From Membranipora membranacea (lineage: Eukaryota > Bryozoa > Gymnolaemata > Cheilostomatida > Membraniporidae), in the NCBI GenBank assembly GCA_914767715.1, contig OU612065.1, positions 7,688,001 to 7,752,000 on the forward strand: a stretch of DNA of 64,000 bases, written 5' to 3'. Both the position numbers and the translations under genes were made by a program. How positions within the stretch are numbered: position 1 is the first letter of the stretch; every line of letters starts with the position of its first letter. The notes under the pieces were generated by a model. That model did no database searches. It had not been told where the DNA came from and was given only the letters and a program-made list of their open reading frames with translations. Below, in pieces: positions 1 through 10,909 of the stretch.

Positions 1-16
1 GGTTCCACCATCTGTT

Positions 17-871
17 ATGGCACCCCCTGACATGTATCCCAGACCCCCAGATATGTATCTCAGACCCCCACTCCAAAACAGGTATCCTAGACCACCGCCT
101 CCTTTTCAACGAAACCATAATATGAGTAGAGGTATGACAAACTCAAGTGGTCACCCGCTTGTAAATAATAGGAACCCCTCAACAGTGCCTAGTAAGAAGC
201 ACCGTTTCAACCCTGATCCTAATCTCACATTAGTAGTTTATAATATGAAAGGTAACAGAAATATCAACAACATTATTGAGCAGTTACACTTTTTATGTAA
301 GATATATTCCACTGAAATACAAGTGGCTGATCGTTTACCTTCAAATGGAAAAATAGATCCACCCATTGCAATCACATGTATTAACCCTGCTATCAAGTGG
401 ATGTTCATAAAAGAGGTCAATAAGCTACGATTTGATACTGATACTGCAGAAGAATTCAAGAATGTGTTTGCAAGACCATTTTTAGATGAGGAACAGCTTA
501 GGGAGGACCGTGCTCTTGTGAGGAAACTGACAAACATCAGAGCTAAGCATGGAGACAGATCATTTAAAATATTTAAAGGTGAGATATATGAAACCACCAA
601 CGGTGAGAGATCCTTATACAAAGAAGAAGATGATATAGCGGAGGAGGAATACCATACTTCTCTTGAAGATGATGAAGACGAAGAATCTGTACAAGCACCA
701 GCCAAAGAAACTAACCCGCTAGCCACTAATGCTAAACCAGCTTGCCCACAAGTTACCGGTGATGTCTCCATGAGCATTCAGGCACCTGCAACACAACAAC
801 TTGAAGCAGACGACAGTGCTAACAACAAACAGCTCACTGGAGAATCAAACAAGGATAATGGGGAAAGTTAA
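17..871 (+). CDS. LINE ORF1 protein (RNA-binding/chaperone type)
   Basis: The 284-residue ORF has a proline-rich start with repeated PPDMY/RPP units (residues 1-30). A globular middle follows (about 68-180) ending in an acidic-basic stretch, EDRALVRKLTNIRAKHGDRS, which resembles the C-terminal part of RRM-type LINE ORF1 proteins. After that comes a long acidic, low-complexity tail (about 205-284). ORF1 proteins of this type coat the element RNA and help target-primed reverse transcription. The frame is open upstream of the ATG to the window edge, so the true start may be further left. The stop overlaps the ORF2 start by 14 bases. Confidence 0.75.
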   Translation: MAPPDMYPRPPDMYLRPPLQNRYPRPPPPFQRNHNMSRGMTNSSGHPLVNNRNPSTVPSKKHRFNPDPNLTLVVYNMKGNRNINNIIEQLHFLCKIYSTEIQVADRLPSNGKIDPPIAITCINPAIKWMFIKEVNKLRFDTDTAEEFKNVFARPFLDEEQLREDRALVRKLTNIRAKHGDRSFKIFKGEIYETTNGERSLYKEEDDIAEEEYHTSLEDDEDEESVQAPAKETNPLATNAKPACPQVTGDVSMSIQAPATQQLEADDSANNKQLTGESNKDNGES

Positions 872-3584
872 AGTTCTCAGTATGAACTGTAACTCTATTA
901 AAGGAAAACTGGACCTGATTAAAGCAAATGTTGAAACATATAAACCAGATCTCATAGCAGTCACTGAAACAAAAATTGGTGAAAATTTTGATGATAACGA
1001 ATTCTTAGGAAATAAGTATACTTTATATAGAAACGATAGAAAGAAAGGCGCTGGGGGAACCCTTTTCGCCACGTCTACTGAATCATCACTTGTCATCCTC
1101 AATACTTCCTATGGACCAGGTGAGTCTGTCACTTTACAAATCCAGGTGCATCCTAAAGTCAAAATTAACTTTGTTGTGTACTATCGACCGCCAAATGAAT
1201 ACTGTCTAGACAATTTAGAAGCCTTGATTGATGAAAATGTTCATGATAACTGCCTTTATTTTGGTGACTTCAATCTGCCAGATATTGTCTGGAGGAAAGA
1301 TGGTGATACATCCTATGTTAAGCCTTCATCTAATAAGAAAGCATTGCACAACAAAGCTCTTGAAATTATAAATGATGCTGATCTGGTTCAACTTGTTCTT
1401 GATTCCACTCACATAGCCGGTAATACGCTTGATCTTGTTATGGTTAATAAGTCTGCATTGGATCAGTTGACTGTTACGTGCAATATTAAACCATACATCT
1501 CGGATCATAAAATGATCCTCACCGAGATTGCTATCCAAAGCTTTGAGAAGAGTGAAACCAACACAACCCAGCAAAAAAGACTCAACTTCAACAAGGCAGA
1601 CTACTCCAAAATCGAAGAACACTTCTCCAGTCTAAAAACATTCTACAAAGAAACTGAAAAGGACAACCTCTCAGTTGAAAACATCTGGAATAAATTTGAA
1701 TCTGCAACTAAAGAAGCTACAGCAACTATACCAGGTAAGCTAAATAGGCCTAAGGGACATCCATGGATTAAACGTGAAATTAAACGCCTCATTAGTAAAA
1801 GAGATCGGCTATTTAACCGGAATGAACGATTCCCTAGCATAGCCCATGAAAATGAGTATGATGATATATGCTCTGAGATCAAAATGAAAGTTAAGAATGC
1901 TAAGAGCTCTTACCTCAAAGACCATCTTACCAAGCAGTTGGAAGATGGCAATTCTAAACCTTTGTTCAACTATCTGAAGAAAACCAGTGGTCGATCCAAT
2001 AGTATCACTGGGCTCAAAGATACTCCATCTGACCAGGTACCTGATAGGTTAGCTGAGCATTTTGCCTCAGTCTACACTGCAAAGCAATATAATAAGCCTA
2101 AGATGGCAGAAACGCATATATCAGTTATGGATAAAATACATGTCAGTAAATCTGGCATAGAAGTCATGCTCAAGAAACTTGACTCTAGAAAATCTTGCGG
2201 ACCAGACAACATTTCTGCTATGACCCTGAAGATGTTTGCCAACAATGTACCATCTTTTATAGATTGTGTTCAACATGTGATTCAGGCTAGTGTGAAGGCT
2301 GGTAAAGTACCGAAGATATGGCGCCATGCAAATGTCACTCCAGTGTATAAAGGTGGTGACCGTTCCGATAGCAACAACTACCGTCCGATCAGTCTCACAT
2401 GTATTATATCCAAGCTCATTGAACACATACTCTGTTCTAACATGTGGAGTCATATAGAGGAGCATGATATTGTGAGTGACAGGCAACATGGATTCAGGAG
2501 AGGGCTGAATACTACAACTCAACTATTACATGTCATTCATTTTGCAACCCAATCCCTTGATCAGCACAAAGATTACCATATTATTAGTTTTGATTTTTCA
2601 AAAGCCTTCGATAAGGTGCCTCATGCGCTGCTTATTCATAAATTGAAACATTATAAGTTTGATAGTAAATGCATTGAATGGATTGAAAGCTGGCTGACTG
2701 ATAGGACATGTACTGTTAACGTTAATGGCAATAAATCTAGTATATTTCATGCTTCATCTGGTGTTCCACAGGGATCGGTCTTAGGACCACTTTTGTTTCT
2801 GATATACGTTAATGACATCTCACAGTCAATCCAAAACTCTGACTGCAGGTTATATGCAGATGACACCATCTTATGTTCAGAAGTCATAAATGATGCTAAA
2901 TCTCTTCAAGATGATATAAATGAATTGAAAAGTTGGGCTGATAAATGGGGTATGATTTTCAACCATAAGAAATGTGTACATGTGAAAGTAGGAAGTGATC
3001 AGCCAGATATAAGTCTGAAGCTTGGTGACAATGTCATACCACACTCAGACTCTGTCAAGTACCTTGGTGTGACCATCCATTCCAACCTGAAATGGAATGC
3101 ACATATATCGAATGTAGTAAAGAAGGCGAATCGTTCACTCGGTCTCATAAAACGAGGACTCAAAGAGGCCCCGGTTAAAACCAAACTTCTAGCTTACAAA
3201 ACCATGGTTAAACCCATCTTAGAATATACATGTCAGGTGTGGTCGCCACATAACATTGGTCTGAATAATAGCTTGGAAAAAGTTCAGAGAAATGCAGTAA
3301 AATGGATCTATCATTTAAATAAAACTGACAGCGTAACTGAATGTATGACTAACCATGCTATTCCCCTTTTGTCTGACAGGAGAGAAGCAATAGATATTAC
3401 ATTTCTTAGAAAAGTGGAAGGAGGACTGTTCGACATAAAATTGAATACCTATATACGCTTTGTTTCATCTACCCACGACACCAGAGGTAAAACAATTAGT
3501 TGGCAGCATAGTTGTGATGCATGGTCACATAGCTACTATAATAGAATGAGGCCAGAGGTAAAGGTATATTTTCCTCCAAATTAA
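858..3584 (+). CDS. LINE ORF2: AP-like endonuclease plus reverse transcriptase
   Basis: I chose the ATG at 858 (MGKVKVLSMNCNS), which overlaps the ORF1 stop; the frame is open to 801. The N-terminal third is an endonuclease/exonuclease/phosphatase fold with the expected signatures: early Asn, TETK (metal-binding Glu), YRPP, FGDFN and a terminal ISDHKM (Ser-Asp-His). The middle is a reverse transcriptase with HGFRRG, FDFSKAFDKVPH, GVPQGSVLGPLLF and the catalytic YADD box, followed by a typical thumb and C-terminal region ending in the CQVWSPHN segment. The enzyme nicks target DNA and copies the element RNA. No frameshift or stop is seen in about 908 codons, so the protein could be functional. 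Confidence 0.93.
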   Translation: MGKVKVLSMNCNSIKGKLDLIKANVETYKPDLIAVTETKIGENFDDNEFLGNKYTLYRNDRKKGAGGTLFATSTESSLVILNTSYGPGESVTLQIQVHPKVKINFVVYYRPPNEYCLDNLEALIDENVHDNCLYFGDFNLPDIVWRKDGDTSYVKPSSNKKALHNKALEIINDADLVQLVLDSTHIAGNTLDLVMVNKSALDQLTVTCNIKPYISDHKMILTEIAIQSFEKSETNTTQQKRLNFNKADYSKIEEHFSSLKTFYKETEKDNLSVENIWNKFESATKEATATIPGKLNRPKGHPWIKREIKRLISKRDRLFNRNERFPSIAHENEYDDICSEIKMKVKNAKSSYLKDHLTKQLEDGNSKPLFNYLKKTSGRSNSITGLKDTPSDQVPDRLAEHFASVYTAKQYNKPKMAETHISVMDKIHVSKSGIEVMLKKLDSRKSCGPDNISAMTLKMFANNVPSFIDCVQHVIQASVKAGKVPKIWRHANVTPVYKGGDRSDSNNYRPISLTCIISKLIEHILCSNMWSHIEEHDIVSDRQHGFRRGLNTTTQLLHVIHFATQSLDQHKDYHIISFDFSKAFDKVPHALLIHKLKHYKFDSKCIEWIESWLTDRTCTVNVNGNKSSIFHASSGVPQGSVLGPLLFLIYVNDISQSIQNSDCRLYADDTILCSEVINDAKSLQDDINELKSWADKWGMIFNHKKCVHVKVGSDQPDISLKLGDNVIPHSDSVKYLGVTIHSNLKWNAHISNVVKKANRSLGLIKRGLKEAPVKTKLLAYKTMVKPILEYTCQVWSPHNIGLNNSLEKVQRNAVKWIYHLNKTDSVTECMTNHAIPLLSDRREAIDITFLRKVEGGLFDIKLNTYIRFVSSTHDTRGKTISWQHSCDAWSHSYYNRMRPEVKVYFPPN

Positions 3585-3862
3585 CCTGACAGCCTTCTAA
3601 CAATTAACTAACATCTTAGCATTACATGTACATATCAAGTACACACCGATACACATCGATTAACTATGGTCAACTTCTTTACTATAAATCCTTTCTCTTC
3701 ATAACTGGGCAGGCAATTTATTAATGTTCAATTATTGGTGTATTTTTAACATTTTTTCTGTAAATTAATCACCTGCAATACCAGTACGCAATACCCCTCC
3801 GAACACACTGAAGGTATATTTATCCAAATGTGCCCGTGATGTGGACGGTTTGGATTAAGTTG

Positions 3863-3885
3863 AAGGTAAGGTAAGGTAAGGTAAG
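3863..3885 (+). repeat. AAGGT pentamer tail of the LINE
   Basis: Four full and one partial AAGGT units directly end the LINE 3' UTR. This position and structure fit the terminal microsatellite of CR1/L2-like elements rather than an unrelated microsatellite. Confidence 0.8.
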
Positions 3886-4150
3886 ACTAATCATCCAAGG
3901 TATACCAATTTTGTTAGATCAAATTACAGAATTGTACTATTGAGTTCAGTCACAGAATTGTATTACTCTGATTAGATACAGGATAGAAGACAATGAGTGA
4001 GATGCTGTTCCAGGTTTATTTTGAGTTCAGTGATGGATAAAAATTACTAACTTACACAGAGGTTTTAGTTTTCCCGCGTTATTTAGCAAACCAAAACCAC
4101 AGATTTTACAAGTGTTTTATGTGCTAATTGAAGGGTTGACATAAATTCGA

Positions 4151-4222
4151 AATGGGTGCAGGTATATGTTCCGTTCGGATCTATGTTCCGTATGGGTCTA
4201 TGTTCCGCTGATTTTTGGGTCT
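4151..4222 (-). repeat. Degenerate minisatellite with GGAACATAGACC-like units, copy 1
   Basis: On the plus strand the segment repeats variants of TCTATGTTCCG and ends in TTAGTCCGCTGCTGC. The reverse complement matches the order of motifs in 14095-14190 (AGCGGACTA, AGACCCA, CGGAACATAGA). The two segments are therefore copies of one dispersed repeat in opposite orientations. Confidence 0.65.
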
Positions 4223-4547
4223 TTAGTCCGCTGCTGCTGCCTATACTCAATGCCCATATTATGTTTCGCCCCAACTAATACTTGATAACTCCAAAAAAAG
4301 GCAACTCCCTATAATAAAAAAGAGAATACAGGGAGAGTGGGAATCATAGCAAAACCCAACTGTTATCAATGAACCAATGAGTTAGTAATACACTTGAGCT
4401 CAACAATTTAAGTTAGGTTTGGCAATATGCCTTATCTTCTCATGGGATTTATCAACCTTAGCATCACGCCATTTTTAATAACCGATGGAGTTTGCATTAC
4501 AAAAGTTTATGCTGTTCTGAATGGGCATTAAAACAGGCGCTGGCAAC

Positions 4548-4659
4548 AGGTGTTGTAAGACGTGTGGCCTGTGCTGTATGGGACACATCTTACAGCACTC
4601 AAGGCCTATACAGTTTTGTTGTGTTCCATACAGCACCTGCCACAGGTCTTATAACACCC
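4548..4659. repeat. Hairpin-forming inverted repeat, about 40-bp arms
   Basis: The left arm (4548-4587, GGTGTTGTAAGACGTGTGGC and onward) is a near-perfect reverse complement of the right arm (4620-4659), with a spacer of about 32 bases. It resembles a small foldback element. No flanking target duplication is obvious. Confidence 0.75.
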
Positions 4660-5849
4660 ATCGCACCTCAGGAAGTTGTAGTGTTTAATGGAACTGAGTA
4701 CTTAAAATGCATTTAGTACGCAACACTGCCTGCACCATCAAACTCTCTAATATGATATTTTTTATAAGATTGGGGACACAGTTGAAACTAACAGTCGGAC
4801 AGCATATCGAACGGCAAAGTTACTGTTGAAATACAGATCTGATAATTTCACGCTGGTTATCGTTATGCCGGCTGTTGCTGCCGAGTAAAAGACTCTTTGG
4901 TGAAGCCTTTTTAGCAAAATCCTGACAAACAAACGTTGCTCAAAATCTCGCTCCTTTAGTCTTTCAATTTAGACAAATTCATTTCCAAATTGTCCATTCA
5001 GAATATGGTTCCATCATGCAAAAAGCAATATGACTTGCAATTTGACATGTTACAGGCGGAATAATCAGATAGTGATTTTAATGCTTTTTAATCAAACACC
5101 AGTTGTCTCCTCTCTCTCCATGGATAGACAACTAGCTGATAATTATAATAATAAAAATTCATTATTAAAAACACTTGTCAAAATTTTTGATTACTAGACA
5201 TTGAACATTCAACATTATCAATATAAATCGTTTTCATTGATACTTATCACTGAGTTAAATGAAAAATCTAGCTTAGAATTATTATGAATAGCTTGTCAAT
5301 TTTGGTGACTTAAGCGGTAAAATGCCTCTTTTGCAGGCGAAAAGATGGTACACAATTATTACATTGTTAAGCAGTGAAACAGGAAAAGTTCCATCTAACA
5401 TTTGATGTTTTTTAATGTGACTGCAATTATAATAGTATAATCAATGAGTTTTCAAACACTAAATCAACAGTTTGTGTCATCATAGTCTCTGAGAGAAAAG
5501 TTTCAGAGATAGGCACACTCTCTAATGTAGCTCAGCCACTCTAAAAATAACCTGCAAAGAATTGTCTCGCCTCTATTCATAAGTACATAAAAATTGTCAT
5601 GAGACTGTTTGGAAATAAGGTAACCGGTTCAAACATATTCTGAACTGGGTAAAAACTGATCCAATATAATTGACAGTGAAAACATATTTAATCGATAAAA
5701 TCAATCTACATAGGATGTTTTTATTTTACCTTCATTAAATAAGAGGTCCTTTTTCCCATGTTTTGAATTCAGAGTTTTGGCCCCTTATCAGTTAGGAGCG
5801 GAATGATTCAAGGACCATACATGTTCCTCTGTTATAGATTTGTATGTCA

Positions 5850-5872
5850 TATATATATATATATATATATAT
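5850..5872. repeat. AT dinucleotide microsatellite
   Basis: A run of alternating A and T of a little over 20 bases. No other role is visible. Confidence 0.8.
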
Positions 5873-8800
5873 ACATGATATATATACACATAGTATTTAT
5901 ATGAAACTTAACTCTACAACAATGAACTAATTGGGTTTCCCTAGATCATGTTTATGAATGAATGTGAGAGGTTACCAAAAGTTGAGATGTAGGAATTATG
6001 TTTATTAAGTTTTTGAGATATAAATTAAGTATTGAGGAGGGGCACCTTGTTTATATCAGTCAACATGGTAATGAATATGCGGACTGTTTTCAGATTTGCC
6101 ATATTATCACTGTTACCCTTACTGATGTCACAGCTATTGGGGGTAGTTACATGTTGAGTTGGTGAACTGAAAAATCTAGAACCTGACAAGACCAAACTCA
6201 TGAGTACTAGTGCTGCGGATCTGTATTTTTTATATCATAACAGCATCATCCCCGTTTACTGTTGGAATTGTCCAAACAGAGTGATCATGAATTTACGACA
6301 GGCGAGTTCTATGCTAAAAGTATGCATGTAATTGCAGTAATTATTGACAGGGCACAATTAAACTAAGACGATCTGCTTGAAAGAGACAGCTGACAGCGCA
6401 ACCTTGATGGTGAGCTTTCTGGTCAAGGAACCTGATATGAGCGCTCCTACATTTCTTTTCTTGTTTGAATATGAACATGCTTGACATGAAGGAAACATTG
6501 TTGCTGCCGATTTTTGCTCTGATCTGTTTCATTTTATTGTTTATAAACGGAAACGTGGTACATTGAAAATTAGATCATTTTTGGAAGCAGAAACTCTATT
6601 TATGATGATCTCTGCAATCAATAGATTCAGCAACACTAGCTGAAAAAGTTGCCAAGTTGAAGATGTATCATTTACCAATCGTCATTTGATTATAGAACCA
6701 TGGTATAACTTATCATATCAATTTGAATCACAAGGTACTAGTGTGAGTGTATTTGTAGATTTCAAGATCAAAGAAACTAATAAAAATTAAACGCGATACT
6801 AGAACAACGCTAAAGTTGCAAGAATCAAATCTACTCATTGGATTGAACGAAACCATGAACAGGTCTTCAAGAAGCCCAAGCCGGAGTAGTGTATCTGGTT
6901 GCTCATTTTAATACATGAAGATTTTTTGCAAGGGTCATTTCAGGTAAACAGTATCACCTACTTAACTCGACAACTCTGCTGTTTGCTGCGTCGCAAATGA
7001 TGCTGGTGGTGGCGTCAAAACCATTTTGATTGCACAGTGGAGTGCATTGAATTCAATTCAATTTCTCTCCATTTTTCTAGACCACATAACGCTATACTTT
7101 GGCACCCTGCAGCGAATATTACATAATACCTTGATGTAGTATATTTTTTGATGTTGTAGAGGTGCTCCAAAACCGGGGCAAATCCACTGGAGAAGGCCAT
7201 CATTAACATACATAATATGAAAAACGATTCAAGTTCCCAGGTTTCAGATATCAATTGTCATTTAATGAGGTTGTATTTTACGACATGGTGAGATGTGTTG
7301 GAATTGAAAGATCAGTAGTTCTCCTATAATATTTTAATAAGCAAAAATCAATGCCCATAATGCGGCAGACGAAATACATGTAATGTCTGATTGCCAAAAC
7401 TATGTTTATAAAAGCAATTTCACATGATACTTTTTTATGTATACCCGAACATAATTTAGGTTCTTACTCCTTAGATGGCTGCAAGTGCGAGTTTGTGGCA
7501 TTACATTACAACTATTCACTTTTGTTTGATAATGTTTGTAAGGAATTTGATGATGTGATGCCACAAACTTGCATAATTATACAGCTATCCATCACTCATT
7601 ACATTGTATTGAAGCTGTTATACTTTATCAAAATACACCATTAATAAAATAATCGTATAAAATGAATTTTAAGCTTTATTCTCAGGGAGAGGAATAATTT
7701 ATTACAGGAAAATACATTTGAGGTTTGGCTGTGATCTATGGGAGCACAGAGGATAGAGTTCCATTTTCCCCTATGGGGATTATATAAAAATTATGGAAAT
7801 GGACCAAAATATAAATCCTCGTTCTTAAATCATTATAAATGGCTACAACGCCCATAAATTTTTTTTAAATCACAACACTGATGCTACAGTAGGTGTGGTT
7901 ATTTGTTTGCTTGTAGCTGGTGAATGGTACTGAGTTTCTTTAAGATGCATTGTCTTTCTATGGCAGTCTAAAAAAGAAATAAAGATTACAATATCCAGAA
8001 AGCTAGCTGCAACATTGATTGGCATCGCAGAGCAGCCAGAAAAATAACTATTAGTATTAGGTTATTATGGGATTATCATGTAAAAGGTGCTATGCAATAA
8101 CTAGCCACTAAAGATGCATGTAGTTTTAGCTACCGAGTGGGTACTAGTGTAAAATTAGGTCATTTTGTGTACAGGTTTGTCATAATTATCTATATGGGTA
8201 TTTCTATCCCTTGTCCGATATGAGGGAGGGTAGTGGTGTGAGACTGCACATTTCAGAAAGGTAATTGACACCCTAACTCGAAGACTGTTAGACAATTTTT
8301 TCTTTCATGTGTGTTTATTGCTAGAGATAAAATTGAAAACATATATAGATAAAGTTCAATTGAGTATGACTCAGAGAAAGGCAAAAAAAGATTAAATCAA
8401 AAAATGTAGATAATTGCAATAGAAATATGTCAAAAGCAAAGGGACAGTCTTATAGCCTGCGCTAGGGCGTAGACAGCCCAATTGTAAAGCTTGAAGGTCA
8501 AATACGAGACACACGTACAGGACAAGTGCCCCTTCCAGCTGCAGTCATCACTGCCCCCCAGACAGGGAGCCAGGCGCGCGGGCACACAAGTCTGAGACCC
8601 CATCTCCACCCCCTTTAGGTGCTTGTTGTACAGTGACAAGCGAGTGCACAACAAGGACCTCTCATCCCGATCGGTTGGCTTTTTTTAGTAGTTGAGCATG
8701 TTTTAAAGTACAAAATTCAAATAGCATTTGAATTCACATGATTCCTTATGTTTTAAAAATGATGTGACATTTTCTCTGGGTTTTTTGTTCAGAATAACAT

Positions 8801-8878
8801 GTACATACTTTTTTTGAAGAATGGAAACTGAAATGGAATGGAGATCTGTGTCGTGGCATGGCCCCAGAATTCAGGTTT

Positions 8879-9140
8879 TTAAATTAAATGTGGGTAAAAA
8901 CAACGGTAATACAGGTCAACCATTGTTTTGCTATCAAAATAAGGGAGAGCTGCCCTAATCAATGTTAAAATTAGGTTGAATTTTCGGCAGTGGTCCACGA
9001 GGTGATTCATATCAGTTATATTAGAGTCAAGAATAATGCCTAAAAAATTGTGTTTTACAGCTGAGATCAATTTTATATTCTGCCAAAACAATTTGCTTTT
9101 TTGGCGATTTAAAAATAATTTGGAACGTTTTTGAATAATT
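8879..9140 (-). mobile_element. Degraded LINE reverse-transcriptase fragment (thumb region)
   Basis: The minus-strand translation contains HNFLGIILDSNITDMNHLVD, followed by a basic stretch and YYRCFYPHLI. This order matches the region downstream of the YADD box in L2/CR1-like reverse transcriptases (FLGV.ID..L.W..H, later Y....HLQYG). The piece is short, loses the frame on both sides and lacks the catalytic boxes, so it is a fossil. Confidence 0.5.
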
Positions 9141-10319
9141 TAGAGTGAGCCTGTTGGCCATGCACCAAGTTTCAACTTTTGAAATTTCTTGTCTTAATAG
9201 GTTTATTACTGATAGACAGCCTCTTTGATGTCGGTAGACTGAGAATGTTCCACACAGTATAGTTGTAGAGTTGTCGTTAGAGAAGTGGCGACTTTTGAGT
9301 CAGTTCAGTTGGTGTTGGTTTATGTTGCTCGGCGTGTTATGGGATATGAGCAGGGAGATCTCTCATAACAAGACGGGAAATTGAACCCAGGACCTCGTGC
9401 TATCAAAACTTATAACAACTGACAACAAATTTAGGTATTGTGATTGTAAAAATACTTTCTTTCTGGGGGAAAAAATTTGCTGATTGCTATAAATAGAAAT
9501 ATAAACACTTCCACAGAGAGAAGCTATTTTTTGGTTACAGTACTTATGGAATGAAAATGAAAGTAACACCTTTGTACATACCCATATCTCAATACGCGGT
9601 AGGCATGATGGACACTACCTCCAAGCGGCTCAACACCTCAGCTGATAGTTCACATCCCCGTACATATCACTTCTATTTACCAACCAGCATTGTAGGTCAC
9701 TCTGATATAGTGTGAAGATGAACAGATGGACACTTTCTCATATTAGCACTGGTATCCTGTCATTAGGGATAGGGTGATGGGTTGATGCAGACCTCCCAAT
9801 CAAGACATATTATGTTTTTCGGTACCAAATTACCTTGATCGAAACTTTGAACCAAAATAGTTTATCCGCAAGGGTAGTTGATATGATGTACAAACCTGAT
9901 GTAGATTGGTGGAAATCATCTCAAGTCGCAGCCAAATGCACAACTAATTTTCTCCGCATAGGATCTGATAAAAATAAAGCAAAATAATTATGTACTCTAT
10001 GTATATACCTACATGTCCTGGTGTGCTATGGCAAGTGACCAATTCTTAGCTGGAACAGGTAGGGGGCAGGATAAAATATGAAAACTAGCAAAAAAGTCAA
10101 GAACAAGACCAACAGTTATATCTGCAATAGAGGTGGTTGTTTTGTAGATATTATGATATTATGAAAAATTCGCTTGAGGAATGTACAATCCTGTGCAAGA
10201 CTCAGCCAGTCCCAATCCTGGATAGAGACGAGTTCAGCGACAGACAGAGCATCCGGCCGGAAAAACTATGCCACAGACTGTCATAAAACCAGAGAGAACC
10301 AGACTATGCCAAGGCATCT
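9141..10319. other. Gene-free stretch
   Basis: No exon, RNA gene or clear repeat is recognised in this stretch of about 1.2 kb between two LINE remnants. Confidence 0.4.
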
Positions 10320-10760
10320 CCCTTGTTGGGACCTTGTGGAAAGTAGGCGAGCGAGGTAGACGATTATCAAGCTAGCGGCCCTAAACATTGCTACACTCAT
10401 AAATAAGAGTAGAGAGATAGCTGATAAGATGGTGAGGCGTAACATATGCCTACAGGAGACCAGATGGGAGTAGAAAGGCCCGGAGGAAAGGCAAGATACA
10501 TTGATGATGGCATCAAGCTGTACAACAGTGGCGGGATAAAACCAAGGAATGGTGTGGGATGAGTCATGTAACCAGGAAATCTGAGGGGCTTATCAATTTG
10601 AACGTGGTGACCAAAAGGCAGACCTATAACATCATTTCTGCCTATGCGAACAGCAAGACTGTGACGAGGAGGCCAAAGACAGATTTTGGACAGAGTTTGT
10701 TGCAGTGCTGCAGAGGAGCTTATCTTGGCCAGAGACATGAACAGGCATACTGGAAGTGCA
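10320..10760 (+). mobile_element. Degraded RTE-like LINE endonuclease fragment
   Basis: Frame-shifted plus-strand translation gives, in order, a RRNICLQETRWE segment, an ARYIDDGIKLYNSGG segment and a later NIISAYANSKT segment. This is the order seen in the AP endonuclease of RTE-type LINEs, often annotated in invertebrates as craniofacial development protein 2-like (QETRW..., G.KL.YSG...RNGVG, ...ISAYAP). Several stops interrupt the frame, so it is inactive. The matching RT half of such an element is seen separately at 36.5-38.3 kb. Confidence 0.7.
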
Positions 10761-10909
10761 AGTTGATCGCTTAGAGGCAAATGGACAATAGCCATCAATA
10801 ACAGTGGAGTTCGAACAGAGATAAAATTGCATAACACAATGAACTACTTCCAGAACCAGGTATAAACAATATGCTAAATTTTTCCTATCGGACTCTGATA
10901 GCTATTCTG

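Larger units (their letters stand above)
1..3885 (+). mobile_element. Non-LTR retrotransposon (CR1/Jockey-group LINE), near full length
   Basis: The element has two overlapping ORFs (17-871 and 858-3584), a 3' UTR of about 280 bases, and ends in 4.6 copies of the pentamer AAGGT (3863-3885). A short tandem-repeat 3' tail instead of poly(A) is usual in CR1/L2-type LINEs. Both ORFs are open without stops or frameshifts, which suggests recent insertion. The 5' end lies beyond the window because ORF1 stays open to base 1, so target-site duplications cannot be assessed. The clade is judged from RT motifs and is not certain: CR1, Rex1, L2 and Jockey share them. Confidence 0.93.
3886..8878. other. 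Gene-free stretch with scattered repeats
   Basis: About 5 kb of AT-rich sequence. I see no exon chain or recognisable protein. It contains a repeat made of TATGTTCCG-type units (about 4151-4222), a strong hairpin (4548-4659) and an AT dinucleotide run (about 5850-5872). The remaining short ORFs have no family resemblance or splice context and look like chance. Confidence 0.5.

Noticed and set aside
238-777. 179-codon minus-strand ORF
   Set aside because: It lies opposite LINE ORF1. Its Ser-rich composition is the mirror of the acidic codons of ORF1 and there is no family resemblance.
8430-8654. 74-codon minus-strand ORF with Cys residues
   Set aside because: No splice context, no signal peptide and no family pattern. 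Considered and dropped as chance.
10397-10837. 146-codon minus-strand ORF
   Set aside because: It is antisense to the degraded RTE-like endonuclease, which explains the sequence better. No own homology is apparent.
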